From NCBI RefSeq assembly GCF_000258495.1, contig NZ_AJLG01000033.1:1-34169 (forward strand): a stretch of DNA of 34,169 nt. Reading direction: 5' to 3'. The notes beneath the pieces were generated by a model, which was given only the letters and a program-made list of their open reading frames with translations, did not search any database and was not told the origin of the DNA. Positions 1 through 8,063 of this stretch are shown piece by piece. The position numbers and the translations under genes were made by a program. Numbering within the stretch: the first letter of the stretch is position 1; every line of letters starts with the position of its first letter. This DNA is from Pedobacter agri PB92 (GTDB lineage Bacteria; Bacteroidota; Bacteroidia; Sphingobacteriales; Sphingobacteriaceae).

Positions 1-1377
1 ACGTACACACTGAATCATCAGGGTATTTTCAATGGCAGAATCGTGGTGGTAAAAACCACATCTAAAGCCGGAGTTGATGATTTTGCTGATCAGGATAATT
101 TATATACGCTCAGTGTTAAAGGTATTGAAGATGGTGTTGAAGTGGAAGAAAACATGATCAATTCTTCAATCAGTCGTGTTTTGTCGGCCACATCAGAGTG
201 GGCAGAAATTTTGAAAACAGCACATCAGCCAGAACTGAAAGTGGTGATTTCAAACACCACAGAAGTTGGAATTGTGAAAAGCGAAGATAAAATTACGGAT
301 AGCCCGCCGCAATCTTTTCCAGGAAAACTGCTGGCTTTCTTACATGAAAGATATAAAGCTTTCAATGGTTCTGAAGAAAGTGGAATGGTTATCGTGCCAA
401 CAGAATTGATTAGCGACAATGCCGATAAATTAAAGGAAATCGTTTTAGATTTAGCTGTTCAAAATAAATTGGGCTGGGATTTCGAAAACTGGTTGAGAAC
501 AGCCAATCATTTTTGCAAAACATTGGTGGATAGAATTGTTCCGGGACGACTTCCTGAGGCTTCACAAAAAGCACTTGAAGCTGAATTGGGTTATACTGAT
601 GGATTAATGATCATGGCTGAACCATTCAGACTTTGGGCCATCGAATCTGCGAGTGAGAAAGTGAAAGATGTATTATCATTCGCCTCGGCTGATAAGGGTG
701 TTTTCATTGTTCCATCTATTGATAAATTCAAAGAACTTAAACTTCGCTTACTAAACGGTACGCACACCATTAGCTGCGGATTAGCAATCTTAGCTGGCTT
801 TCATACAGTTAAAGAGGCAATGGCCGATAAGGAATTCTCCAATCATGTTTTAAAATTGATGAAAGAAGAAATCGTACCTGTTGTAGAAAGTGGCGATATC
901 ACGAAAGAAGAAGCCGAAGCGTTCGCAGAAAGCGTAATCGATCGTTTCAGTAATCCATCCTTGGCCCACCAATGGCATGCCATTACTTTGAACTATACGC
1001 AAAAATTGCAGATGCGTAATATGCCTTTGATCAGAAGATACTACGCCTTGAAAAATGAAGTTCCACAGTTAACCGCTTTAGGCGTGGCAGCATACATCGT
1101 TTTTATGAACGTTAAAAAAGAAGGCGATCAATACATTTCCCATATAAATGGAAAAGCTTTCCCGGCACAAGATGAATTTGCCGATGTACTTTACAATTAT
1201 TGGCAAACCCCTGAAACAGTTGTAGATAGCACTCTGGGCGACAGACGCTTATGGGATAAGAACTTAAACAACTATCCAGGCTTCAACGCAGCGGTTAAAT
1301 CGTATGTTGAATTATTACAAAATAAAGGTGCAAAAGAAACTTTGAGTACCTTGCATACAGAAGAAAGAGCAAATTAA
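1..1377 (+). CDS. uxaB: Tagaturonate reductase (altronate oxidoreductase), 5'-truncated by the window edge
   Basis: The frame is open from base 1 (TYTLNHQGIFNGRIVVVKTT...), so the start lies outside the window; a GTG at 43 is internal and not a credible start. 458 codons are visible. Compared with E. coli UxaB (483 aa), about 35 N-terminal residues are missing, including the start of the Rossmann NAD-binding fold. The family is the mannitol dehydrogenase/UxaB group. Recognisable parts are the ISNTTEVGI segment near the N terminus, ANHFCKTLVDRIVPG, and the helical C-terminal domain containing KLRLLNGTHT. The enzyme reduces D-tagaturonate to D-altronate with NADH in the cytosol, as the second intracellular step of galacturonate breakdown. 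One base separates its TAA from the uxaA ATG, so the two are almost certainly co-transcribed. Confidence 0.95.
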   Translation, partial: TYTLNHQGIFNGRIVVVKTTSKAGVDDFADQDNLYTLSVKGIEDGVEVEENMINSSISRVLSATSEWAEILKTAHQPELKVVISNTTEVGIVKSEDKITDSPPQSFPGKLLAFLHERYKAFNGSEESGMVIVPTELISDNADKLKEIVLDLAVQNKLGWDFENWLRTANHFCKTLVDRIVPGRLPEASQKALEAELGYTDGLMIMAEPFRLWAIESASEKVKDVLSFASADKGVFIVPSIDKFKELKLRLLNGTHTISCGLAILAGFHTVKEAMADKEFSNHVLKLMKEEIVPVVESGDITKEEAEAFAESVIDRFSNPSLAHQWHAITLNYTQKLQMRNMPLIRRYYALKNEVPQLTALGVAAYIVFMNVKKEGDQYISHINGKAFPAQDEFADVLYNYWQTPETVVDSTLGDRRLWDKNLNNYPGFNAAVKSYVELLQNKGAKETLSTLHTEERAN

Positions 1378-1378
1378 A

Positions 1379-3025
1379 ATGGTTACGAGAATTTTAAAAA
1401 TCCATCCGAACGATAACGTGCTTGTTGCCTTGCAAAACCTGGCAAAGGGCGAAACGATTATTTACGATGGTCATGAATATACTTTACAAGACGACATTCA
1501 AGCCAAGCATAAGTTTTTTATGCAAGATATGAATGCTGGCGATCACATCATCATGTATGGCGTGTTGGTAGGTAAAGCACAACATTTTATCCTCAAAGGT
1601 GGATTAATGGACACTGAAAATACCAAACATGCATCAGATCCTTATGAGTTCCGTCCATACCATTACGAATGGCATGCGCCCGATGTATCGAAATTTGAGG
1701 GCAGAACTTTCAATGGCTACATCCGTAACGATGGTCGTGTAGGCACAGCAAATTACTGGCTTTTTATCCCGACCGTTTTTTGTGAAAACCGCAATTTGGA
1801 TGTAATTCGTGAGGCTTTACACAATGAATTGGGTTATGCGGTGACGGATAAATACAAGTCTTACGCACATCAGCTAGTAGAAGCCTACAAAAACGGCGAA
1901 ACTTTAGAAGAAGCTGATCCAAGTTCCATCGGAATGGCAAGCCCGGCGGCAAACCGTGTTTTCAAAAATGTGGATGGCATTAAATTTCTTAACCACCAGG
2001 GCGGATGCGGTGGAACACGTCAGGATGCTGCAGTGTTGAGTAAACTTTTGGCGGCTTATGCCGATCATCCAAATGTAGCAGGTGTTACCGTTTTGAGTTT
2101 GGGTTGCCAGAATTTACAGGTGAAAGATTTTGTTGATGACTTGAAACAGCGTTCTCCAAATTTTGATAAACCTTTATTTATTTTCGAGCAGCAACAATCG
2201 CAAAGCGAAGAACAATTGGTTAAAGAGGCCATTAGAAAAACATTTATCGGATTAACTGAAATCAATAAAATTGAGCGCCAGCCAGCACCAATAAGCAAAT
2301 TGGTTTTAGGTGTAAAATGCGGTGGAAGCGATGGCTTTAGTGGCATCAGCGCAAACCCTGCGGTGGGTTATACCTCAGATTTATTGGTAGCATTGGGCGG
2401 AACTGTTCTTTTGGCAGAATTTCCAGAACTTTGTGGTGCTGAACAACAGTTAATCGACCGAACAAAAGATGAAACTGCGGCCCGTAAGTTCATTCAGTTA
2501 ATGACGGCTTATAACCAGGCAGCAGAAAATGTAGGATCTGGGTTTTTCATGAATCCATCGCCAGGAAATATCAAAGATGGTTTAATTACTGATGCCATTA
2601 AAAGTACCGGAGCCGCTAAAAAAGGTGGGACTTCACCGGTGGAAGATGTTCTGGATTACACTGAACCTGCTACAAAACCAGGATTGAATCTGGTTTGTAC
2701 TCCAGGAAATGATGTCGAAGCCACTACAGGTAAGGCGGCTTCAGGAGCAACTTTAATTTTGTTCACCACCGGTTTAGGTACCCCAACCGGAAACCCGGTT
2801 TGTCCGACGATTAAAGTATCAACGAACAATGCTTTAACCAAACGCATGAGCGATATCATCGACATCAACTGCGGACCCGTAATTGAAGGTGAGAAAACCA
2901 TTGAGCAAATGGGCGAAGATATTTTGGAATATTGCATCAAAGCAGCGAGCGGAGAAGTGATTCCAAAAGCTGTTTTGCTTAATCAGGATGATTTTATCCC
3001 CTGGAAAAGAGGCGTAAGTCTTTAG
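1379..3025 (+). CDS. uxaA: Altronate dehydratase
   Basis: The protein has 548 aa, against about 495 in E. coli UxaA. An N-terminal SAF-like domain (about residues 1-90) precedes the D-galactarate dehydratase/altronate hydrolase catalytic domain. The Cys-rich motif GGCGGTRQD near residues 207-215, the LGCQNLQ motif and the later VCTPGNDVEATTGKAASG and VIEGEK regions are typical; the cysteines are expected to hold the catalytic iron. It dehydrates D-altronate to 2-keto-3-deoxy-D-gluconate (KDG) in the cytosol. The start is the ATG one base after the uxaB stop. A 252-bp gap containing a palindromic repeat separates it from uxaC, so uxaC may be transcribed less strongly or from its own promoter. 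Confidence 0.95.
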   Translation: MVTRILKIHPNDNVLVALQNLAKGETIIYDGHEYTLQDDIQAKHKFFMQDMNAGDHIIMYGVLVGKAQHFILKGGLMDTENTKHASDPYEFRPYHYEWHAPDVSKFEGRTFNGYIRNDGRVGTANYWLFIPTVFCENRNLDVIREALHNELGYAVTDKYKSYAHQLVEAYKNGETLEEADPSSIGMASPAANRVFKNVDGIKFLNHQGGCGGTRQDAAVLSKLLAAYADHPNVAGVTVLSLGCQNLQVKDFVDDLKQRSPNFDKPLFIFEQQQSQSEEQLVKEAIRKTFIGLTEINKIERQPAPISKLVLGVKCGGSDGFSGISANPAVGYTSDLLVALGGTVLLAEFPELCGAEQQLIDRTKDETAARKFIQLMTAYNQAAENVGSGFFMNPSPGNIKDGLITDAIKSTGAAKKGGTSPVEDVLDYTEPATKPGLNLVCTPGNDVEATTGKAASGATLILFTTGLGTPTGNPVCPTIKVSTNNALTKRMSDIIDINCGPVIEGEKTIEQMGEDILEYCIKAASGEVIPKAVLLNQDDFIPWKRGVSL

Positions 3026-3027
3026 CT

Positions 3028-3153
3028 GGGAGTTCAGAGTCAGGAGTCCGAAGTCTATAGTTCAAACCTCCTATTTGAAGTCCGTCATTGCGAGGAGGTA
3101 CGACGAAGCAATCTTTATTACTGAATGAGATCGCTTCGTTCCTCGCAATGACG
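3028..3153. repeat. REP-like palindromic repeat with adjoining degenerate GAGTC/GAAGTC tract
   Basis: At 3083-3153 a left arm beginning CGTCATTGCGAGGA faces a right arm ending TCCTCGCAATGACG. The inner arms also pair (CGAAGCAATC against GATCGCTTCG), with a 7-nt extra piece (GGTACGA) only in the left arm and an AT-rich loop. This matches the GTCATTGCGAGG family of dispersed intergenic palindromes known from many genomes. Just upstream (about 3028-3053) lies a run of similar short units (gagttcagagtcagg and gagtccgaagtc). No T-tract follows the hairpin, so it is not a classical terminator, although such structures can attenuate transcription or protect mRNA ends between uxaA and uxaC. Confidence 0.8.
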
Positions 3154-3277
3154 ACAATACAATTAAAACAAAAAATTCGTGGGCTGTGTCTTCACAACCA
3201 CATCAAAAAAATATGATATAAAAGATTGGCGGTTTGAAACATTTAAATCGCCCGTCTAATGTCTCAAACCTTAAAGA

Positions 3278-4678
3278 ATGAAACCTTTTTTAGACGAAAA
3301 TTTCCTTTTGCAAAACGAAACAGCTGAAAAGCTTTATCATGATTTTGCAAAATCGTTACCCATAATCGATTACCACAACCACCTAATTCCTGAGCAAATT
3401 GCAAACGATAAGCAATTTGAGAATATTACGCAGGTTTGGCTGGCGGGCGATCACTACAAATGGAGAGCCATGCGTGCCAACGGTGTGGATGAAAAATACA
3501 TCACCGGCGATGCTTCTGATTTTGAGAAATTTGAGAAATGGGCAGAAACTGTGCCTTATACTTTGCGCAATCCATTATACCATTGGACACATTTAGAATT
3601 ACAGAGATATTTCGGTATCACGGATATTTTATCTGGAAAAACTGCTCGCAAAATTTACGATGACTGTTCTGCAAAGTTGCAAACACCAGAATATTCGGTT
3701 CGTGGTTTATTAGCAAAAATGAATGTGGAAGCCGTTTGTACTACTGATGATCCATTGGATAGCTTAAACTTTCATCAACAGTTAGCTGCAGAAGGCGTGG
3801 CTTTAAAAATGTTGCCTGCTTTTCGTCCGGATAAGGCGATGAACAGCGACGATGTTGCTGGCTTGAATGAGTATATCGATAAATTAGAAAGCGTAGTAAA
3901 CACTACTATTACCAATTTTCAGGATTATATTGATGCTTTGAAAAGCCGCCACGATTATTTCGCTGAAAATGGTTGCTCGGTTTCGGATCATGGCTTAGAG
4001 CAAATTTATGCTGAAGATTACACAGACGACGAGATTTCAACCATCTTCGATAAGATCCGCAGTAAAGAAAATATATCCTACGAGGAAAACCTAAAATTTA
4101 AATCAGCTATGCTGATTTATTTTGCAGAGTGGGATCACGAAAAAGGTTGGGTGCAGCAATATCACTTGGGCGCCTTGCGTAACAACAATGCCCGTATGTT
4201 GCGCCAGTTAGGCCCGGATACAGGATGGGATTCTATTGGCGATTTTAGCCAGGCGAGAATGCTTTCTAAATTCTTAAATCGTTTGGATAACCAGGATAAG
4301 TTGGCGAAAACTATTATCTATAACCTTAATCCGGCAGATAATGAATTAATTGCTACGATGATCGGTAACTTCAATGATGGTTCGGTTGCAGGTAAAGTTC
4401 AATTTGGTTCTGCCTGGTGGTTTCTTGATCAAAAAGATGGCATGATTAAGCAACTGAATGCCTTATCAAACATGGGGCTTTTGAGCCGCCTGGTTGGTAT
4501 GCTTACAGATTCACGTAGTTTCCTTTCATTCCCTCGCCACGAGTATTTCAGAAGGATTGTTTGTAATCTATTTGGAGAAGATGTTGAGAATGGGGAATTG
4601 CCAGATGATATCGAATGGGTGGGCAAGATAGTGCAGGATATTTCGTATTTTAACGCAAAAAATTACTTTACTTTTTAA
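3278..4678 (+). CDS. uxaC: Glucuronate/galacturonate isomerase
   Basis: The 466 aa are close to the 470 aa of E. coli UxaC. The amidohydrolase-like metal motif DYHNHL occurs at residues 31-36, and VEAVCTTDDPLDSL and the C-terminal GMLTDSRSFLSFPRHEYFRR block are characteristic of the family. It isomerises D-galacturonate to D-tagaturonate and D-glucuronate to D-fructuronate, the first cytosolic step. The ATG at 3278 gives the normal N terminus. It is the third gene of the uronate locus, with 252 bp before it and 109 bp after it. No uxuA/uxuB homologue is seen here, so the window covers only the galacturonate branch downstream of the isomerase. Confidence 0.97.
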   Translation: MKPFLDENFLLQNETAEKLYHDFAKSLPIIDYHNHLIPEQIANDKQFENITQVWLAGDHYKWRAMRANGVDEKYITGDASDFEKFEKWAETVPYTLRNPLYHWTHLELQRYFGITDILSGKTARKIYDDCSAKLQTPEYSVRGLLAKMNVEAVCTTDDPLDSLNFHQQLAAEGVALKMLPAFRPDKAMNSDDVAGLNEYIDKLESVVNTTITNFQDYIDALKSRHDYFAENGCSVSDHGLEQIYAEDYTDDEISTIFDKIRSKENISYEENLKFKSAMLIYFAEWDHEKGWVQQYHLGALRNNNARMLRQLGPDTGWDSIGDFSQARMLSKFLNRLDNQDKLAKTIIYNLNPADNELIATMIGNFNDGSVAGKVQFGSAWWFLDQKDGMIKQLNALSNMGLLSRLVGMLTDSRSFLSFPRHEYFRRIVCNLFGEDVENGELPDDIEWVGKIVQDISYFNAKNYFTF

Positions 4679-4787
4679 CCAAAATAGGGCTTTTTAAAGG
4701 AAATTGTTAGAATCCAATCGTTTCAATCGATTTCCTAAAATTTTCATTCAGTTAATGGAAATTAGATAATTAAGCCATGCAAACAAA

Positions 4788-5846
4788 ATGAGTGACCAAA
4801 TATCATCCTTAGCAAAACAAGGAGAAAAAGTTTTAAGTTTTGGAGAAATCCTGTTGCGCATTTGCCCGGATATGGATGGGCAATGGCTTAAGGAAAGTAA
4901 ACTTCCGTTTTATGTAGGTGGAGCGGAGTTAAATGTGGCCACAGCTTTAGCACTTTGGAATGTTCCATCGGCTTATCTTTCAGCAATGCCCGATAATTCG
5001 GTAACCAGAGAGATTGAAGATTACTTAAAAGTCCGTAACATCGATACATCGCCAATGGTTTTTCATGGCGATCGCTTGGGTTTATATTATCTTCCGAAAG
5101 GAAAGGATTTAAAAAATGCAGGGGTAATTTACGATCGGGCAAATTCTTCCTACGCCGACTTAAAGGTGGGCCAAATTAACTGGGATGAAGTTTTCAATGG
5201 TGTAACCTGGTTTCATTTTAGTGCCATTTGCCCAGCCATCAATCAATCAATAGCTGATGTTTGCCTGGAAGCTTTAAAAGCGGCTAGCGAACGAAATATT
5301 ACCATATCACTTGATTTAAATTACCGTGCTAAACTTTGGAAATATGGTAAAGATCCAATTGATATTTTACCAGAACTCGCCAAATATTGCACATTGATTA
5401 TGGGAAACGTGTGGGCGGCTAATAAAATGTTGGGTACGGCACTTCATGAAGATTTGCTACCAACAGAAGGTTATGCAAAGGAAACGTTACTGCAACAGGC
5501 AACAGATACGGCTAAAGAAATATTAAGTTTGTTTCCAGCATGTAAGGCTGTAGCCAACACTTTCCGTTTTGATCACGGGAAAGGCATCAGGTATTACACC
5601 GCCATTTATACTGAAGATCAGCTCACCGTATCTGAAGAATATGTTTCAGAAGAAATTTTAGATAAAGTTGGCAGTGGCGATTGTTTCATGGCAGGTTTAA
5701 TTTATGGTTTTTATAATCATTTACCTGTTGAGGAAACATTGAACTTCGCAACCGCAGCTGCATATGATAAGTTATACATTCCAAGCGACGCGACAACCAG
5801 CACCGTAGCAGACATAGAAAAAAGAATTATACGCCATGATAAGTAA
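4788..5846 (+). CDS. kdgK: 2-keto-3-deoxygluconate kinase (PfkB family)
   Basis: The 352-aa PfkB/ribokinase-fold sugar kinase has an N-terminal GEILLRICPD segment, the substrate-site region YVGGAELNVATALALW (compare GGxxxNVA) and, near the C terminus, the KVGSGDCFMAGLIYG motif carrying the catalytic Asp of the GxGD signature. It phosphorylates KDG to 2-keto-3-deoxy-6-phosphogluconate (KDPG) using ATP. Its 3' end overlaps eda by 11 bp, which implies coupled translation. A four-codon reading frame (ATG at 4777) ends in a TGA overlapping the kdgK ATG; whether it matters is unknown. Other PfkB sugar kinases are possible on sequence alone, but the neighbours point to KDG. Confidence 0.93.
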   Translation: MSDQISSLAKQGEKVLSFGEILLRICPDMDGQWLKESKLPFYVGGAELNVATALALWNVPSAYLSAMPDNSVTREIEDYLKVRNIDTSPMVFHGDRLGLYYLPKGKDLKNAGVIYDRANSSYADLKVGQINWDEVFNGVTWFHFSAICPAINQSIADVCLEALKAASERNITISLDLNYRAKLWKYGKDPIDILPELAKYCTLIMGNVWAANKMLGTALHEDLLPTEGYAKETLLQQATDTAKEILSLFPACKAVANTFRFDHGKGIRYYTAIYTEDQLTVSEEYVSEEILDKVGSGDCFMAGLIYGFYNHLPVEETLNFATAAAYDKLYIPSDATTSTVADIEKRIIRHDK

Positions 5847-6498
5847 CCAGCACAAGATTTTAGATGCCATTTTAGAGCAAGGAATGCTTCCACTTTTCTA
5901 TCAGGATAGTGAGGCAGGAAGTATTGAAATATTACGCACTTTATACAATTCCGGCGTTCGCGTTTTTGAATATACCAACCGTGGAAAATCGGCTTTGCCA
6001 AACTTTAAAAAATTAAAGGAAATCCGCGATGCCGAAATGCCTGACCTTTATTTGGGAATTGGAACGATTAAAACAGCAGCTGATGCGAATGCATTTATCG
6101 AGGCCGGAACCGATTTCATCGTAGCACCAATCGTTAATCCTGAAGTTGCAGAAATTGCAAATAAAATTGGAATGCTCTGGATTCCGGGTTGTATGACACC
6201 CACAGAAATTAGCATTGCACAAGAGCACAAAGCCATGTTAATTAAAATTTTCCCGGCGAATATATTAGGTCCGGAGTTCATTTCATCCATTAAAGATCTT
6301 TTTGCCGGTCAATTATTTATGCCAACAGGAGGTGTCGAAATTAATCTGGATAACCTGAAAACCTGGTTTAAAGCCGGCGTTTGTGCAGTTGGTATGGGCA
6401 GTAAACTCATTAGCAAAGATGTAATGACAAAAGGCCTTTACGAGGAATTAGCCGAAAACACCAAACTAGCGCTTGATTTAATAAAGCAGAGTAAATAA
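5836..6498 (+). CDS. eda: KDPG aldolase (2-dehydro-3-deoxyphosphogluconate aldolase)
   Basis: The 220 aa match the usual length of about 213-220 aa. The class I aldolase features are visible: GVRVFEYTNRG with the catalytic Glu equivalent to E. coli Glu45, LIKIFPAN with the Schiff-base lysine, and the phosphate-binding MPTGGVEINLDN plus AVGMGSKLI region. The fold is a TIM barrel. It cleaves KDPG to pyruvate and D-glyceraldehyde-3-phosphate. The start at 5836 lies inside kdgK, and the family-typical N terminus supports the overlap. The transporter follows after 19 bp in the same direction. Confidence 0.95.
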   Translation: MISNQHKILDAILEQGMLPLFYQDSEAGSIEILRTLYNSGVRVFEYTNRGKSALPNFKKLKEIRDAEMPDLYLGIGTIKTAADANAFIEAGTDFIVAPIVNPEVAEIANKIGMLWIPGCMTPTEISIAQEHKAMLIKIFPANILGPEFISSIKDLFAGQLFMPTGGVEINLDNLKTWFKAGVCAVGMGSKLISKDVMTKGLYEELAENTKLALDLIKQSK

Positions 6499-6517
6499 CC
6501 TAACATACCTAACCAAA

Positions 6518-7957
6518 ATGAACCAACCCAAAGTAGGCAATTACAGATGGACAATATGTTTACTCCTGTTTCTTGCTACCACCATAAATTACTTAGATCG
6601 ACAGGTACTTTCGTTAACATGGACAGATTTTATTAAACCAGAATTTCACTGGGATAATAACGACTATGGAAATATTACCGCCTTATTTTCTATATTCTAC
6701 GCCGTATCTATGCTTTTTGCGGGGCGTTTGGTAGATAAATTAGATACCAAAAAAGGTTTTTTATGGGCAATTGGGGTATGGTCAGTGGGTGCTTGTTTAC
6801 ATGCCTATTGTGGCATTGCAACCGCTGGAATTATTACCGGCGACTGGTTTGTAGGTTTTGAAGGGGCCAAAGAAGTTATTGGACGAATAAACGATACCGG
6901 AATGGTAGTTTCGGTAAGTGTTACGCTATTCATATTTGCAAGATTTGTATTAGCAGTTGGAGAGGCTGGAAATTTTCCTGCAGCCATTAAAGCTACTGCC
7001 GAATATTTTCCTAAAAAAGACCGGGCATTTGCGACCAGTATTTTCAATGCGGGTGCAACGGTTGGTGCATTAGCCGCCCCAATTACAATTCCATTTATAG
7101 CGAAAGCTTATGGATGGGAAATGGCTTTCATAATTATCGGTGCTTTAGGTTTTGTTTGGATGGGCCTTTGGGTTTTTGTGTATAACAAACCTGAGTTGCA
7201 TAAAAGAGTTAGTCCTGAAGAATTGGCTTACATTCAGCAAGATGTAATCAACGACAGAAAGTTAGCTGATTATGTGGAAGAAACCAAAGAAAAAGTATCT
7301 TTTATAGATTGCTTTAAATACAAACAAACCTGGGCTTTTGCTTTTGGTAAGTTTATGACAGATGGTGTTTGGTGGTTCTTTTTATTCTGGACGCCAGCGT
7401 ACCTAAAATCTGTTTATGGAATGGATTCTACTCAAAGCGCATTGCCATTATTTGTGCTTTACATGATTACCTTACTTTCAATCATCGGCGGTTGGTTGCC
7501 AACCTATTTTGTTGATAAAAAAGGAATGAACCCTTATGAGGGAAGAATGAGAGCCATGTTAATTTTTGCCTTTTTCCCGCTTCTAGCTTTAGCAGCGCAG
7601 CCACTTGGTCACATTACTTATTGGATTCCTGTAATCATCATCGGTATTGCCGGTGCAGCACACCAGGCATGGTCGGCCAATATTTTTTCTACCGTAGGTG
7701 ATATGTTTCCTAAAAAAGCAATTGCTACCATCACCGGTATTGGTGGTATGGCCGGTGGTATTGGTTCATTCATCATCAATAAAGGCTCAGGTTTGCTGTT
7801 CGATTACACCGGCAAAAATGAAATTGTCTTTATGGGTTTCAAGGGTGAAGAAGCCGGTTATTTCATCATCTTTTCGATTTGTGCCGTGTGTTATCTTATC
7901 GGCTGGACGGTGATGAAAACACTGGTACCAAAATATAAAGTAATAGAACTAGCATAA
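6518..7957 (+). CDS. exuT: MFS hexuronate transporter (ExuT-like, anion:cation symporter family)
   Basis: This 479-aa, about 12-TM transporter opens with the family signature NYLDRQVLSLTWTDF in TM1 and has AGRLVDKLDTKKG in the first cytoplasmic loop, ARFVLAVGEAGNFPAA in TM4 and GWEMAFIIIGALGF. These are hallmarks of the ExuT/GudP anion:cation symporter group. It probably imports galacturonate and/or glucuronate across the inner membrane with protons. A segment at about residues 105-140 (GDWFVGFEGAKEVIGRINDT) lengthens the loop between TM3 and TM4 compared with E. coli ExuT. It lies 19 bp after eda, so it belongs to the same transcript. The exact substrate is inferred from context. Confidence 0.9.
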   Translation: MNQPKVGNYRWTICLLLFLATTINYLDRQVLSLTWTDFIKPEFHWDNNDYGNITALFSIFYAVSMLFAGRLVDKLDTKKGFLWAIGVWSVGACLHAYCGIATAGIITGDWFVGFEGAKEVIGRINDTGMVVSVSVTLFIFARFVLAVGEAGNFPAAIKATAEYFPKKDRAFATSIFNAGATVGALAAPITIPFIAKAYGWEMAFIIIGALGFVWMGLWVFVYNKPELHKRVSPEELAYIQQDVINDRKLADYVEETKEKVSFIDCFKYKQTWAFAFGKFMTDGVWWFFLFWTPAYLKSVYGMDSTQSALPLFVLYMITLLSIIGGWLPTYFVDKKGMNPYEGRMRAMLIFAFFPLLALAAQPLGHITYWIPVIIIGIAGAAHQAWSANIFSTVGDMFPKKAIATITGIGGMAGGIGSFIINKGSGLLFDYTGKNEIVFMGFKGEEAGYFIIFSICAVCYLIGWTVMKTLVPKYKVIELA

Positions 7958-8063
7958 AATAAACTGAAGATCCGGGCTTAACTGGCTATGGGTCTCCAGC
8001 TTTGAAATAAATCTATAGTTAAACTATGGATTAACACAATTATAAACCTAATAACCAACCAAA

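Noticed and set aside
8011..8030. ATAGTT-A-AACTAT palindrome upstream of gapN as an operator
   Set aside because: It is short and AT-only in character, has no second copy near other locus genes, and is expected by chance in such DNA.
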